Of a stretch of DNA of 21,237 bases, positions 14,881-21,207 are shown piece after piece. Numbering within the stretch: position 1 is the stretch's first letter; the number at the start of each line of letters is the position of its first letter. The stretch is from DATJBF01 sp035515475 (lineage in GTDB: Bacteria; Verrucomicrobiota; Verrucomicrobiia; Palsa-1439). The translations under genes were made by a program, and so were the position numbers. The notes beneath the pieces are model-generated. The model saw only the letters and a list, made by a program, of their open reading frames with translations, did not search any database and had not been told where the DNA came from. The DNA lies in the NCBI GenBank assembly GCA_035515475.1, contig DATJBF010000034.1, positions 1 to 21,237 of the forward strand. The letters run 5' to 3'.

Positions 14881-15357
14881 TCACATCCTCGGCCACCAAC
14901 GTCTGACCCGACGACAGTACGCCTCGTACTCTTCTCCAAACGTTCGCCGAAGCGTCGGCTCCTCGTACCGCACCACAAAGACATGCGAGGCGACAAGGAA
15001 CACGACGGCATAAGCCAGCACGGGCGCCGACCCGTAGAACAGCGCGGCCCCGGCAAGCGCGAGCACGGCCCCAATGTACATCGGATTCCGCACGAACCGA
15101 TAGGGCCCGCGAACCACCAGCCGACGCGGTGGATCAAACGGCGCCGGAGTGCCTTTGCCGATCCGTGCGAACGTGGAGACGCACCACAGGGCGAGCACCC
15201 CGCCGGCGGTCCCGATAATCATTCCCGCAACCTGCGGCGCGCCCAGCGTCGCGGGGCGAACAATGCCCGACCACGCCAACAGCCGCGCCGGCACGAAAAT
15301 GAGCACCAGCCCGATGAAAAGCGTGGCATATGTGATTGCGCGGACAATGACAGACAT
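14881..15357 (-). CDS. Isoprenylcysteine carboxylmethyltransferase-like membrane protein
   Basis: This 158-residue integral membrane protein belongs to the ICMT/phospholipid-methyltransferase-like family. About four hydrophobic segments are visible. The SAM-binding C-terminal half carries the family's two marks: VVRGPYRFVRNPMYIGAVL ('GPY.YVRHPMY.G') and YEEPTLRRTFGEEYEAYCRRV ('EE..L...FG.EY..Y...V'). In bacteria the methyl acceptor is usually unknown. It starts at ATG 15357, 100 bp after the small membrane protein encoded upstream on the same strand. No partner gene clarifies its role. Confidence 0.88.
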   Translation of the reverse strand: MSVIVRAITYATLFIGLVLIFVPARLLAWSGIVRPATLGAPQVAGMIIGTAGGVLALWCVSTFARIGKGTPAPFDPPRRLVVRGPYRFVRNPMYIGAVLALAGAALFYGSAPVLAYAVVFLVASHVFVVRYEEPTLRRTFGEEYEAYCRRVRRWWPRM

Positions 15358-15434
15358 GTTTGCCTTGGTCGTACTTCAGGTGCTTGGTCTGGCCGGTTCT
15401 GCGGCCGCCCAATCTCAGCCGCAGCGAGCCGATG

Positions 15435-15457
15435 CCACGCGGTGTTAAGTGGCGTGG
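15435..15457 (-). repeat. Hairpin directly after the small membrane protein gene
   Basis: CCACGC (15435-15440) and GCGTGG (15452-15457) can pair. The right arm ends immediately at the stop codon of the 74-residue gene (minus strand). An overlapping alternative GCCAC/GTGGC pairing exists. There is no T-run, so a terminator role is weak. Confidence 0.35.
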
Positions 15458-15682
15458 TCAGGCACCATGACAACGACATTTCCCGCGGAACCCAAGCAGC
15501 CGGGCCGGCAGGAACAAGACGGCGTGAATCAAGGCGAACGCCGCTTGGATTATGATTCCGATGAGTCGGAGCGGCAATAAAACCAGCCAGACGAACGGAA
15601 AGAGTATGACTGCCAGCACGGCCATGGGCCAGGAGAGCACGAAGAGAATGCACCATCCAACAAAAAGAATCAGAAGTTTCAT
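15458..15682 (-). CDS. Small hydrophobic membrane protein, unknown function
   Basis: The 74-residue product is almost entirely hydrophobic, with two likely membrane helices (MKLLILFVGWCILFVLSWPMAVLAVILFPFVWLVLL and LIGIIIQAAFALIHAVLFLPARLL). It ends in a short polar tail, FRGKCRCHGA, with a Cys-x-Cys-His group that could bind metal or be oxidised. I do not recognise the family. The continuous hydrophobic coding, a clean ATG start and the same orientation as the methyltransferase gene downstream argue that it is real. The ribosome site is weak. A random open frame of this length is possible, but the two-helix pattern makes that less likely. Confidence 0.6.
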   Translation of the reverse strand: MKLLILFVGWCILFVLSWPMAVLAVILFPFVWLVLLPLRLIGIIIQAAFALIHAVLFLPARLLGFRGKCRCHGA

Positions 15683-16034
15683 GATGGTTCTATCGTTTCA
15701 TTTCTGTGCCGAACACCAACTGTCGCCCGGTTCGACATCCGGTTCATCGATTTAGTTCCACAAACAAGATCGCCTCGCGCGGAATCCATTTTGGCCGCCG
15801 TCTTTTCGTTCCGATTCGATGATGGGACGAGTGAGTCGCCGTGTCAACCTGAATGCCGGTGCGCGGCGTTCAACACGATATGCGCATAGCGTCAGTCAAT
15901 TACTGCTCCTTTCAGCGAATGCAGAATAGAACGGCACCGGGAACCAGATATCTGCTTTCTGGCCTGTCTTCGTCTAGATCGCCCAGCCATTTGAGGTTGT
16001 CGCGAATGTGCAGCCGACTTGTTGGCCTCTCCTC

Positions 16035-16089
16035 TGCCATGCCGCGCAGTCTAGCGAGGAAGAGATGCTTCGACAATCTCAGCATGACA
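16035..16089. repeat. Degenerate interspersed palindromic repeat ('GTCATGCTGAG...GAAGCATC' type)
   Basis: Read on the minus strand, this segment begins TGTCATGCTGAG and continues through TCGAAGCATCTC, ending in GCATGGCA. It resembles the widespread intergenic repeat 'GTCATTCTGAGCGAAGCGAAGAATC', whose chance translations contain 'LRLSKHL'. The ends TGCCATGC (16035-16042) and GCATGACA (16082-16089) are inverted with 7 of 8 matches. It is probably a decayed copy. Confidence 0.45.
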
Positions 16090-16185
16090 GCGACACGAGG
16101 ACGGCAATCGGAGCGCTTGCCCTCCAATTGGTCCGGATTCGTGTCCCTCGCCAGAGGCGGGTAAAATTCGCGTTCCTTCGCGGTG

Positions 16186-16217
16186 AAAAAAGAGACCCTT
16201 CTCCCGGTACCGCGGGA
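16186..16217 (-). terminator. Possible terminator of the GNAT gene
   Basis: On the minus strand, about 43 bp after the acetyltransferase stop, there is a hairpin TCCCG-CGGTAC-style stem (16202-16217). It is followed by GAGA-AGGG-TCTC (16192-16203) and six T residues (16186-16191). The stem next to the T-run is only 4 bp, so strength is doubtful. Confidence 0.35.
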
Positions 16218-16259
16218 TCAAGGTGACTACCGGCAGGAGCTTTCAGGAAGACTCTGCAC

Positions 16260-16754
16260 TCAACGCGACTTCCATTTCCCGTTGGCCAGGACCACGGAGG
16301 TTTCGATTTGCCGGTCGGGGATCGACCAGAACTTCTTTAGGAGCGCAGTCTTTTCCTTCGTGCCCAGCAACCGGTAGCCGTGCTTCTGGTAAAACGACAC
16401 GGCCCAGCCGGCATCGGCCCAGGTGCCGATAAGAATGGGTTTGTCACTTCGGGATTCGAGAAACTGCAGGAGTTGCGCGCCGATGCCTTTCCGTCGCTGA
16501 GCGGTCTTGACGTACGCGTGACGGATCAGGTTGACCTCGCCCTTGTCCTGAATGCCCATGACGCCGACGAGACCGTCGTTCGAGTCGAGTCCCCAAAACT
16601 CCACGCCGTCCTCGATCTCGTGTTTGAGTTCGGCCTTGGGCATGTAGGGTTCGTGCCAGCGGTCGGCCGGGATGACGCCTTTGTACGCCTGGGCGGCATC
16701 GTTGATGATTTGCCAGATGGTTTCGAAATCAGATTGCGTGCACAGCCTGATCAT
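16260..16754 (-). CDS. GNAT-family N-acetyltransferase
   Basis: This 164-residue acetyl-CoA-dependent acetyltransferase has the acetyl-CoA pyrophosphate-binding loop at VKTAQRRKGIGAQLLQFL ('R..GIG..LL'). It is preceded by the beta-strand VNLIRHAYV and followed by WAVSFYQKHGYRLLGT, the usual 'a..fY.k.GF..' C-terminal motif. The start is the ATG at 16754 (MIRLCTQSDF), 8 nt after a strong GAGG; the frame stays open further upstream into the palindromic element, but that part is not protein-like. The substrate (antibiotic, amino acid, protein or polyamine) is not deducible. It is separated from the upstream GHMP kinase by a 163-bp gap holding the palindromic element, so it may have its own promoter. 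Confidence 0.9.
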   Translation of the reverse strand: MIRLCTQSDFETIWQIINDAAQAYKGVIPADRWHEPYMPKAELKHEIEDGVEFWGLDSNDGLVGVMGIQDKGEVNLIRHAYVKTAQRRKGIGAQLLQFLESRSDKPILIGTWADAGWAVSFYQKHGYRLLGTKEKTALLKKFWSIPDRQIETSVVLANGKWKSR

Positions 16755-16808
16755 GGTTGTTTCCTCTTTTTCTACCGGTCGCCCCTTCTGCAGTTGCTCC
16801 ATTGCGCT

Positions 16809-16907
16809 CTGTAGCCGCACCCTTCACGGGTGCGTTCGAAGAGCGCGTCCGGGGGACCCGGCTTACAGGCCTGCGCTTCAAGCGCAGGCTGAAGCCTGCG
16901 GCTACAG
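16809..16907. repeat. 99-bp palindromic element with 11-bp terminal inverted repeats
   Basis: The ends CTGTAGCCGCA (16809-16819) and TGCGGCTACAG (16897-16907) are perfect inverted repeats. Inside are a 7-bp stem CGCACCC/GGGTGCG (16816-16834), CCGGG/CCCGG, a near-perfect 21-bp palindrome GCCTGCGCTT-C-AAGCGCAGGC (16869-16889) and GCAGGC-TGAA-GCCTGC next to it. The structure resembles REP-like or MITE-like elements of the 'GTAGCCGCAGGCTTCAGCCTGC' kind found in several environmental phyla. It lies 10 bp after the GHMP kinase stop, where it could protect or end that transcript. Confidence 0.7.
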
Positions 16908-16917
16908 CGAAACCCAC

Positions 16918-17925
16918 CTACTCGATTTGCGGCTTGATGACCCGCGAGCCGATCCCGGCCAGTTTGGCGCACAATTCGGCATACGTAGCTTCGTCGGGAT
17001 ACGTGCCGATGATGGCGCCGCCCGACCCGGCAAACTTGGCGCTGGCGCCGCATTCCCGGGCGACCTCGACCATTTGAATCTGCCAGGGCGCAAGATTATA
17101 GATGCTCCGCCGTGTATTGAAATTCTCGTCGATCAGTTGCGCCAGCCGTTTGGCATCGTGGTTGAGCAGCGCCTCGCGGCCCCAGGCGGCAACGTCGGCA
17201 AAGTGTTTCATCGCGTCGACCACTTTCTCTTCGCCCCGGTTGAACCGGCCGCGAATGTCGTTGTGGAACACCTCGGTCGGCTCGCTCAAACTGGCGTGAT
17301 GGGCAAGGTAAAGTGGCGGCAAGACGTCGAGGGACATCGGCTCGTAGTGGTAGCACGCCAGGCCGCCAACGATACACTCCCGCTCCTTGGCGAAATCCAT
17401 GTAGACCAATCCCTCGTAAACCTGAATCACCCGGTCTTGCAGCCCGCCGGCAATGTTGAGTTCGTCCTTTTCCACGGACAACACCAGCGTGGGCTGCGCT
17501 TCGCGCGGGATCTCGACTCCGTAGAATTCCATGAGGCAGCGGAGCGTGGCCGTAATGAGGGCACTGGAACCGGCCATCCCGACTTGTCGAGGGATGTTTG
17601 TTTGATAGCGAATCGAAAAGTTGCGGTTGTGCAGCATCAGATGATTGGCCTGGCAGTATTCAACGAAGCGTTTGACGGTGGCCTTGATCAACCGAATGCC
17701 GCCGTAGTAGCCATGCAGTTTCACGTCCTTCGCCAGGTCGTAGATGGAACTGAAACGGGCCCGATCGTCCTCGGTGAGCACGATGTCCACGGAGTCCCAT
17801 TCGTACAGCACCGCCTCCGCCCAGAAATTGCGGACGATCAGGGAGATGGTCTTGCCGTGATAGCCGTCCGATGGATTGCCGAGGAGGCCGGCGCGGGCGT
17901 AGGCGCGTTTATGGATGATCAGCAT
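16918..17925 (-). CDS. GHMP-family kinase resembling plant glucuronokinase
   Basis: This 335-residue GHMP kinase (galactokinase/mevalonate kinase fold) would transfer phosphate from ATP to a small sugar. Motif 1 is RAGLLGNPSDGYHGKTIS (11-28), motif 2 IPRQVGMAGSSA (111-122), catalytic-region Asp164 in GGLQDR, and motif 3 AKFAGSGGAIIG (296-307). From memory, 'GLLGNPSD.Y.G.TIS', 'TNIPRQ.G..GSSA' and 'AKF.GSGGA' match plant glucuronokinase better than galactokinase or mevalonate kinase, suggesting glucuronate to glucuronate-1-phosphate. The start ATG has GGAG 10 nt upstream, and the gene overlaps the GalU-type gene by 17 bp. That enzyme could then make UDP-glucuronate. Other sugar-1-kinases (arabino-, galacturono-, heptose) remain possible. 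Confidence 0.85.
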   Translation of the reverse strand: MLIIHKRAYARAGLLGNPSDGYHGKTISLIVRNFWAEAVLYEWDSVDIVLTEDDRARFSSIYDLAKDVKLHGYYGGIRLIKATVKRFVEYCQANHLMLHNRNFSIRYQTNIPRQVGMAGSSALITATLRCLMEFYGVEIPREAQPTLVLSVEKDELNIAGGLQDRVIQVYEGLVYMDFAKERECIVGGLACYHYEPMSLDVLPPLYLAHHASLSEPTEVFHNDIRGRFNRGEEKVVDAMKHFADVAAWGREALLNHDAKRLAQLIDENFNTRRSIYNLAPWQIQMVEVARECGASAKFAGSGGAIIGTYPDEATYAELCAKLAGIGSRVIKPQIE

Positions 17926-18799
17926 TCAGCAATATCTCCAGGTGCTTTCGGAGAGGGACCCCTTGATGTTCATCGGCGAGGGCAAACTCCACGAAGGCAC
18001 GAAAATAGGCCTGGAAATTCCCGATATCATACCTCCGCTCGCCACTGCGCAAACGGATGCCGTAAGCTTTGCCGCCCTCGCGGATCATGAGGCGGATGGC
18101 GTCCGTGACCTGGATCTCACCGCCTTTGCCGGGCTGGGTGCGCCGAATGGCATCGAAGACTGTTGGCGCCAGCACGTAGCGGGCAGCGATGGCGAGATTG
18201 CTGGGAGCCTCGGACACGGATGGCTTCTCGATGAGATCTTCAATCTCGAAGAGGTCGCCACCCTCCTTGGGTTTGGCTACGCCATACTTGTACACCTCGG
18301 CGCGGTCGACTTCCTCGAACGCAATGACCGCCACCGCCTTCTTTTCGATGAAACAGTCGGTCATCCGTTTCACGATGTCGCTTTTTGCGTGCATGCCGAT
18401 GATCGAATCGCCCAGGGCCGCCACGAATGGCTGGTTGCCCACGAACGGCTCGGCGCACAGGATCGCGTGACCCAGCCCCAGCAACTGGCGTTGGCGCGTG
18501 TAAAAGTACTGCACCGGCGCGCGCTCGAATTCGAGCGCGTCCAGCAGATCTTCCTTGCCGCTCTCGCGTAACGCCTGGATCAGGTCGTCGTTCAGATCGA
18601 AATGATTCTCGATCGAGGTCTTGCCCGGGCCCGTGATAAACAGCAGACGTTTCATGCCGACCCGGGTCAACTCTTCCACCACGTACTGGACCACGGGTTT
18701 GCGGCCCACCGGCAGCATCTCTTTCGGCTGGGATTTCGTCGCGGGTAGAAGTCTGGTGCCCAACCCGGCAACGGGAACGACGGCAATACTGATGTCCAT
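17909..18799 (-). CDS. galU: UTP-glucose-1-phosphate uridylyltransferase (GalU type)
   Basis: This 296-residue nucleotidyltransferase would join UTP and a sugar-1-phosphate to give UDP-sugar and pyrophosphate. The N-terminal signature AGLGTRLLPATKSQPKEMLP (11-30) is the canonical GalU 'G.GTR.LP.TK..PKEMLP'. Other typical segments are QLLGLGHAILCAEPFVGNQPF, the LGDSIIG motif, and EIEDLIEKPS. GEIQVTDAIRLMI and RRYDIGNFQAYF complete the fold. The start ATG at 18799 is preceded by GAGAGG. It overlaps the next gene, a probable sugar-1-kinase, by 17 bp. That pairing suggests the real substrate may be the kinase product (for example glucuronate-1-phosphate) as well as, or instead of, glucose-1-phosphate. 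GalU itself is confident; the substrate is not. Confidence 0.93.
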   Translation of the reverse strand: MDISIAVVPVAGLGTRLLPATKSQPKEMLPVGRKPVVQYVVEELTRVGMKRLLFITGPGKTSIENHFDLNDDLIQALRESGKEDLLDALEFERAPVQYFYTRQRQLLGLGHAILCAEPFVGNQPFVAALGDSIIGMHAKSDIVKRMTDCFIEKKAVAVIAFEEVDRAEVYKYGVAKPKEGGDLFEIEDLIEKPSVSEAPSNLAIAARYVLAPTVFDAIRRTQPGKGGEIQVTDAIRLMIREGGKAYGIRLRSGERRYDIGNFQAYFRAFVEFALADEHQGVPLRKHLEILLNADHP

Positions 18800-18856
18800 G
18801 GCGCCTCTCTTGTTCTATAGCAACCGACGGACCCCGAACCTTTTCGAGGCTGGCCG

Positions 18857-18886
18857 ATTATGCCTCATCGACCCCGCACTTGTCGA
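18857..18886 (-). promoter_or_regulatory. Possible promoter for the galU/kinase pair
   Basis: On the minus strand, TCGACA (18881-18886) and CATAAT (18857-18862), spaced 18 bp, lie about 60 bp before the galU start in the gap shared with the divergent GH105 gene. This is a visual match only. Confidence 0.3.
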
Positions 18887-18924
18887 AACTCTTTCGCTGA
18901 ATGGACGTTCATATGGCCCCGATT

Positions 18925-18949
18925 CCCCGAGATTTCCAATGCTTCGGGG
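18925..18949 (+). promoter_or_regulatory. Hairpin in the leader of the GH105 gene
   Basis: CCCCGA (18925-18930) can pair with TCGGGG (18944-18949), and a G-T pair may extend it, about 38 bp before the GH105 start codon. It may be an RNA element or an operator half-site pair; nothing more can be said. Confidence 0.35.
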
Positions 18950-18987
18950 TGACGGATCTGTTACAGTGTTGCCGAGGATCGCAGGAA

Positions 18988-20880
18988 ATGCGGCGCGTCT
19001 ACATACTGGGGTTTCTGGTTCTATTCGCCGGAGTTGCCGCTCGCGCTGGGGCGCAGTCCAACGACCTGTCCGGTTGGACGGATGCCTCGATTCGCACCGT
19101 CATTTCTCTGGTAGCCAGCAATCAGATGAAGGGAAAGACGCTGGCGGACGGGAATTACACCAAGGTCACCACGCGCTCTGCGGCGCAATCGGCCCTGAAA
19201 CCGACCGGCATCACCTGGACGTATCCGTGGGGCGTCGCACTGTACGGCATGCTTCGCGTCAAGGACGCGACGGGCAACGTAAATTTCGAGAACTTTGTGG
19301 TCGACCACAATTTGATCTGTGCCCGGTACTACCGGTGGTTGAACAGCCTGAAAACCACCGTGACCGATGCAACCCCGTCGCAACTGGCTACGTTTTATGC
19401 CACCACCGCATTGAGCGAGTTCATGGCCATCGACCGGTTGGATTATTGCGGAGCCATGACGGCGCAATTGCTGGAGGGCGCGCGCAATCACACGGGGACG
19501 ATGACGAACCTGCAGGCGTTCGTGGCCCAGACGACCGCCAATTGGATTGCCGGCGGCGGTCAAGCGCGCCTGCCCGACGGCACGCTCTGGCGTCCGGAGC
19601 GGTCGGACACAATTTGGGCGGACGACCTGTACATGAGCTGTCCGTTTCTCGTCCGTTGGTATCAATACACCGGTAATACCAATTATCTGAATGACGCCGC
19701 GACTCAGGTCATCAACATGGCCGGTTATCTCCAGGACACGAACGGGATCTGGTATCACGGCTACTATTACGACAAGCATGCGGTCAACGGCATCAAATGG
19801 TGTCGGGCCAACGGTTGGGCCATGGTGACCGAAGCCGAAGTGTTGTCGGTGATGCCCACCAATCATCCGGCGTACGCTCCGGTTCTGGATATTCTGCGCC
19901 GCCACATCGCCGGGATCGAGTCCGTGCAGGACACCGACGGCATGTGGCATCAGGTACTCGATCACCCCGAAGTGTGGAAAGAGGTTTCCTCGACCGCCAT
20001 GTTCAGCTACAGCATCGCCCGCGCGGTCAATCGCGGCTGGATCGATCCCACCAACATGGTCGCCGCCCGCAGGGGTTTCGCGGGTCTCTGCCATTACATC
20101 ACCACCAACGGGGTGGTCAATCAGGTCTGCCCGGGCACCAGCCTCACCAATATTCTCAGTTACTACACTACCACCGAACAGCCTGCCAGCAACGACCCTC
20201 ACGGTCCCGGCCCGGTGATGCTCGCCGGCGCGGAAATCCTGCTCAATCCGCAAACGAGTATCGCCGCGACCAACAATCAGGTCGTGGTCTCTTGGAACGC
20301 GGGCCTCACCAACTTCGTCCTCGAAACATCCACCAACCTCGTCGATTGGTCGGGGTCCAACGACACGTATTCCGCCAATTCACTTTGGCAAGACGTCGCA
20401 ACGAATTCCGGTGATCAATGCGACGACAAATTCTATCGGCTGCGTTTTCCGCCACCGCCCACTCCGTCGCCGCTGAGTTTCGAAGCCGAATCCCTGCCGT
20501 ACGTGGCCAGCGGCGCGACGGCGTCGGTGTCGTCCGATGCCATTGCCAGTGGCGGCTCGCTGGTCACACTCAACGGCACCGGCGCGGGCAACTACATCGA
20601 ATTCACAATCCCCGGCGTTCCCGCGGGTGCGTACCGGCTGCTGCTCGGGTTCAAAGCCAGCAAGGACCGCGGGCCGATGAATCTCACCGTCGACGGCAAT
20701 CTCTTCAGCACGACGCTCGATCAATACTGGCCAACCAATTTCTATCCGCTGGTGGATTTCGGGACGACCAACTTTCCCGCGACCGGCGATCATACTGTTC
20801 GCCTCACGGTGACCGGCAAGAGCGACGCCTCAACCAATTACACCCTCTCCGCCGACAAATTCCTGCTCCTGTCGCCATGA
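18988..20880 (+). CDS. Secreted GH105-type unsaturated rhamnogalacturonyl hydrolase with two C-terminal modules
   Basis: The protein has 630 residues. Residues 1-22 are a signal peptide (cut after RAGA). Residues ~28-420 match GH105 (YteR/YesR-like), which removes the unsaturated uronic acid from pectin lyase products: IWADDLYMSCPFLVRW (209-224, Asp pair 212-213), GIWYHGYYYDKH, WCRANGWAMV (271-280), DTDGMWHQVLDHPEVW and EVSSTAMFSYSIARAV. Residues ~425-486 form the segment TNFVLETSTNLVDW...KFYRLR seen in exported verrucomicrobial proteins. Residues ~497-630 look like a beta-sandwich carbohydrate-binding module of the CBM6/35 kind (FEAESLPYVASGA...GAGNYIEFTIPGVPAGAYRL). The start ATG 18988 has GAGG 10 nt upstream; the frame opens 29 codons earlier without a signal. 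Most GH105 enzymes are single-domain, so the tail is unusual. Confidence 0.92.
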   Translation: MRRVYILGFLVLFAGVAARAGAQSNDLSGWTDASIRTVISLVASNQMKGKTLADGNYTKVTTRSAAQSALKPTGITWTYPWGVALYGMLRVKDATGNVNFENFVVDHNLICARYYRWLNSLKTTVTDATPSQLATFYATTALSEFMAIDRLDYCGAMTAQLLEGARNHTGTMTNLQAFVAQTTANWIAGGGQARLPDGTLWRPERSDTIWADDLYMSCPFLVRWYQYTGNTNYLNDAATQVINMAGYLQDTNGIWYHGYYYDKHAVNGIKWCRANGWAMVTEAEVLSVMPTNHPAYAPVLDILRRHIAGIESVQDTDGMWHQVLDHPEVWKEVSSTAMFSYSIARAVNRGWIDPTNMVAARRGFAGLCHYITTNGVVNQVCPGTSLTNILSYYTTTEQPASNDPHGPGPVMLAGAEILLNPQTSIAATNNQVVVSWNAGLTNFVLETSTNLVDWSGSNDTYSANSLWQDVATNSGDQCDDKFYRLRFPPPPTPSPLSFEAESLPYVASGATASVSSDAIASGGSLVTLNGTGAGNYIEFTIPGVPAGAYRLLLGFKASKDRGPMNLTVDGNLFSTTLDQYWPTNFYPLVDFGTTNFPATGDHTVRLTVTGKSDASTNYTLSADKFLLLSP

Positions 20881-20896
20881 ACCGATGGCCCGGCCC

Positions 20897-20976
20897 GGTA
20901 GGGACGCGCTGCGCCGCGTCCGCGGGATCGTCGGTAGGGACGCGCTACCCTGACCCTGTCGTGGCAGGGACGCGCT
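20897..20976. repeat. Three tandem GGTAGGGACGCGCT repeats
   Basis: GGTAGGGACGCGCT occurs at 20897-20910 and 20933-20946, with GGCAGGGACGCGCT at 20963-20976. Each is followed by a GC-rich stretch such as GCGCCGCGTCC or ACCCTG/GCCCTGTCGT that can fold back on it. Start-to-start distances are 36 and 30 bp. A relative, GGTAGGGCGCG, is at 14811. They start 16 bp after the GH105 stop. This looks like an interspersed REP-like family. Confidence 0.7.
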
Positions 20977-20997
20977 GCCCTGTCGTGGTAGATGCTA

Positions 20998-21079
20998 TGT
21001 GGGTTGCCTGAGTCCGGCTATCCTATTGTTGAAGAGTCAACAACAACAGGAGGACAACCATGACTCAAGCAAACCCACA
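20998..21079 (+). promoter_or_regulatory. Long imperfect hairpin enclosing a ribosome-binding site
   Basis: TGTGGGTTGCCTGAGTC (20998-21014) pairs with GACTCAAGCAAACCCACA (21062-21079) with one mismatch and one bulge. Inside are a perfect small hairpin TTGTTGA-AGAG-TCAACAA and the Shine-Dalgarno AGGAGG (21048-21053). The ATG of the 19-codon peptide sits at the base of the right arm, so folding would control access to that start. An alternative pairing, TCCGGCTA (21013-21020) with TAGCCGGA (21100-21107), partly competes with the long stem. Confidence 0.55.
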
Positions 21080-21119
21080 GATGGCAGTGTACATGGCCTT
21101 AGCCGGAATTATGCAGTAG
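21060..21119 (+). CDS. Possible 19-residue leader peptide
   Basis: An ideal AGGAGG lies 6 nt before ATG 21060, which opens MTQANPQMAVYMALAGIMQ followed by TAG. The peptide is too short for a fold. The strong ribosome site, placed in a region full of competing stems, suggests a regulatory leader peptide or a small ORF in a structured RNA. After the TAG the same frame stays open to the window end (about 39 codons: AKGHRMSLDGFDYAKLIL...), so an interrupted or readthrough gene is an alternative, although at this GC content such an opening is not rare. I recognise no family. Confidence 0.4.
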   Translation: MTQANPQMAVYMALAGIMQ

Positions 21120-21125
21120 GCAAAA

Positions 21126-21207
21126 GGCCACCGGATGAGTTTGGATGGGTTTGATTATGCGAAACTCATCCTCAGCCCTTGGCGGGGTCGCTCACCAAAC
21201 GGTGGCC
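21126..21207 (+). promoter_or_regulatory. Nested stem region with two competing 10-base arms
   Basis: The outer stem is GGCCACCG (21126-21133) with CGGTGGCC (21200-21207), both perfect. Inside, AAACTCATCC (21162-21171) can pair perfectly with GGATGAGTTT (21133-21142), or with one G-T wobble with the adjacent tandem copy GGATGGGTTT (21143-21152). The two pairings exclude each other. It follows the 19-codon peptide by only 6 bp. No T-run is seen before the window ends. Confidence 0.55.

Larger units (their letters stand above)
15683..16259. other. Non-coding stretch (577 bp)
   Basis: I see no convincing gene here. A 103-residue open frame on the plus strand (15853-16164) has no ribosome site and no domain-like composition. 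The stretch contains one degenerate palindromic repeat (16035-16089) and the 3' flank of the GNAT gene. The left part (15683-15850) should hold the promoter of the small membrane protein gene, but no clear box stands out. Confidence 0.6.

Noticed and set aside
15853..16164. 103-codon gene on the plus strand
   Set aside because: No ribosome site, and it overlaps a known-type interspersed repeat; its composition is not protein-like.
16672..18090. 472-codon open frame on the plus strand
   Set aside because: It runs antisense through the GHMP kinase and into the GalU gene and the palindromic element. The sense genes have full motifs; this frame has none.
19021..20253. 410-codon open frame on the minus strand
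   Set aside because: It is antisense to the GH105 domain, which is clearly the coding strand.
20897..20976. CRISPR array
   Set aside because: Only three short degenerate GC-rich units, unequal spacing, no real spacers and no cas genes nearby.
20998..21207. tmRNA, because of a small ORF inside a folded RNA
   Set aside because: No tRNA-like acceptor ends and no tag peptide ending in the usual ALAA. The ORF has its own Shine-Dalgarno, which tmRNA tags lack.
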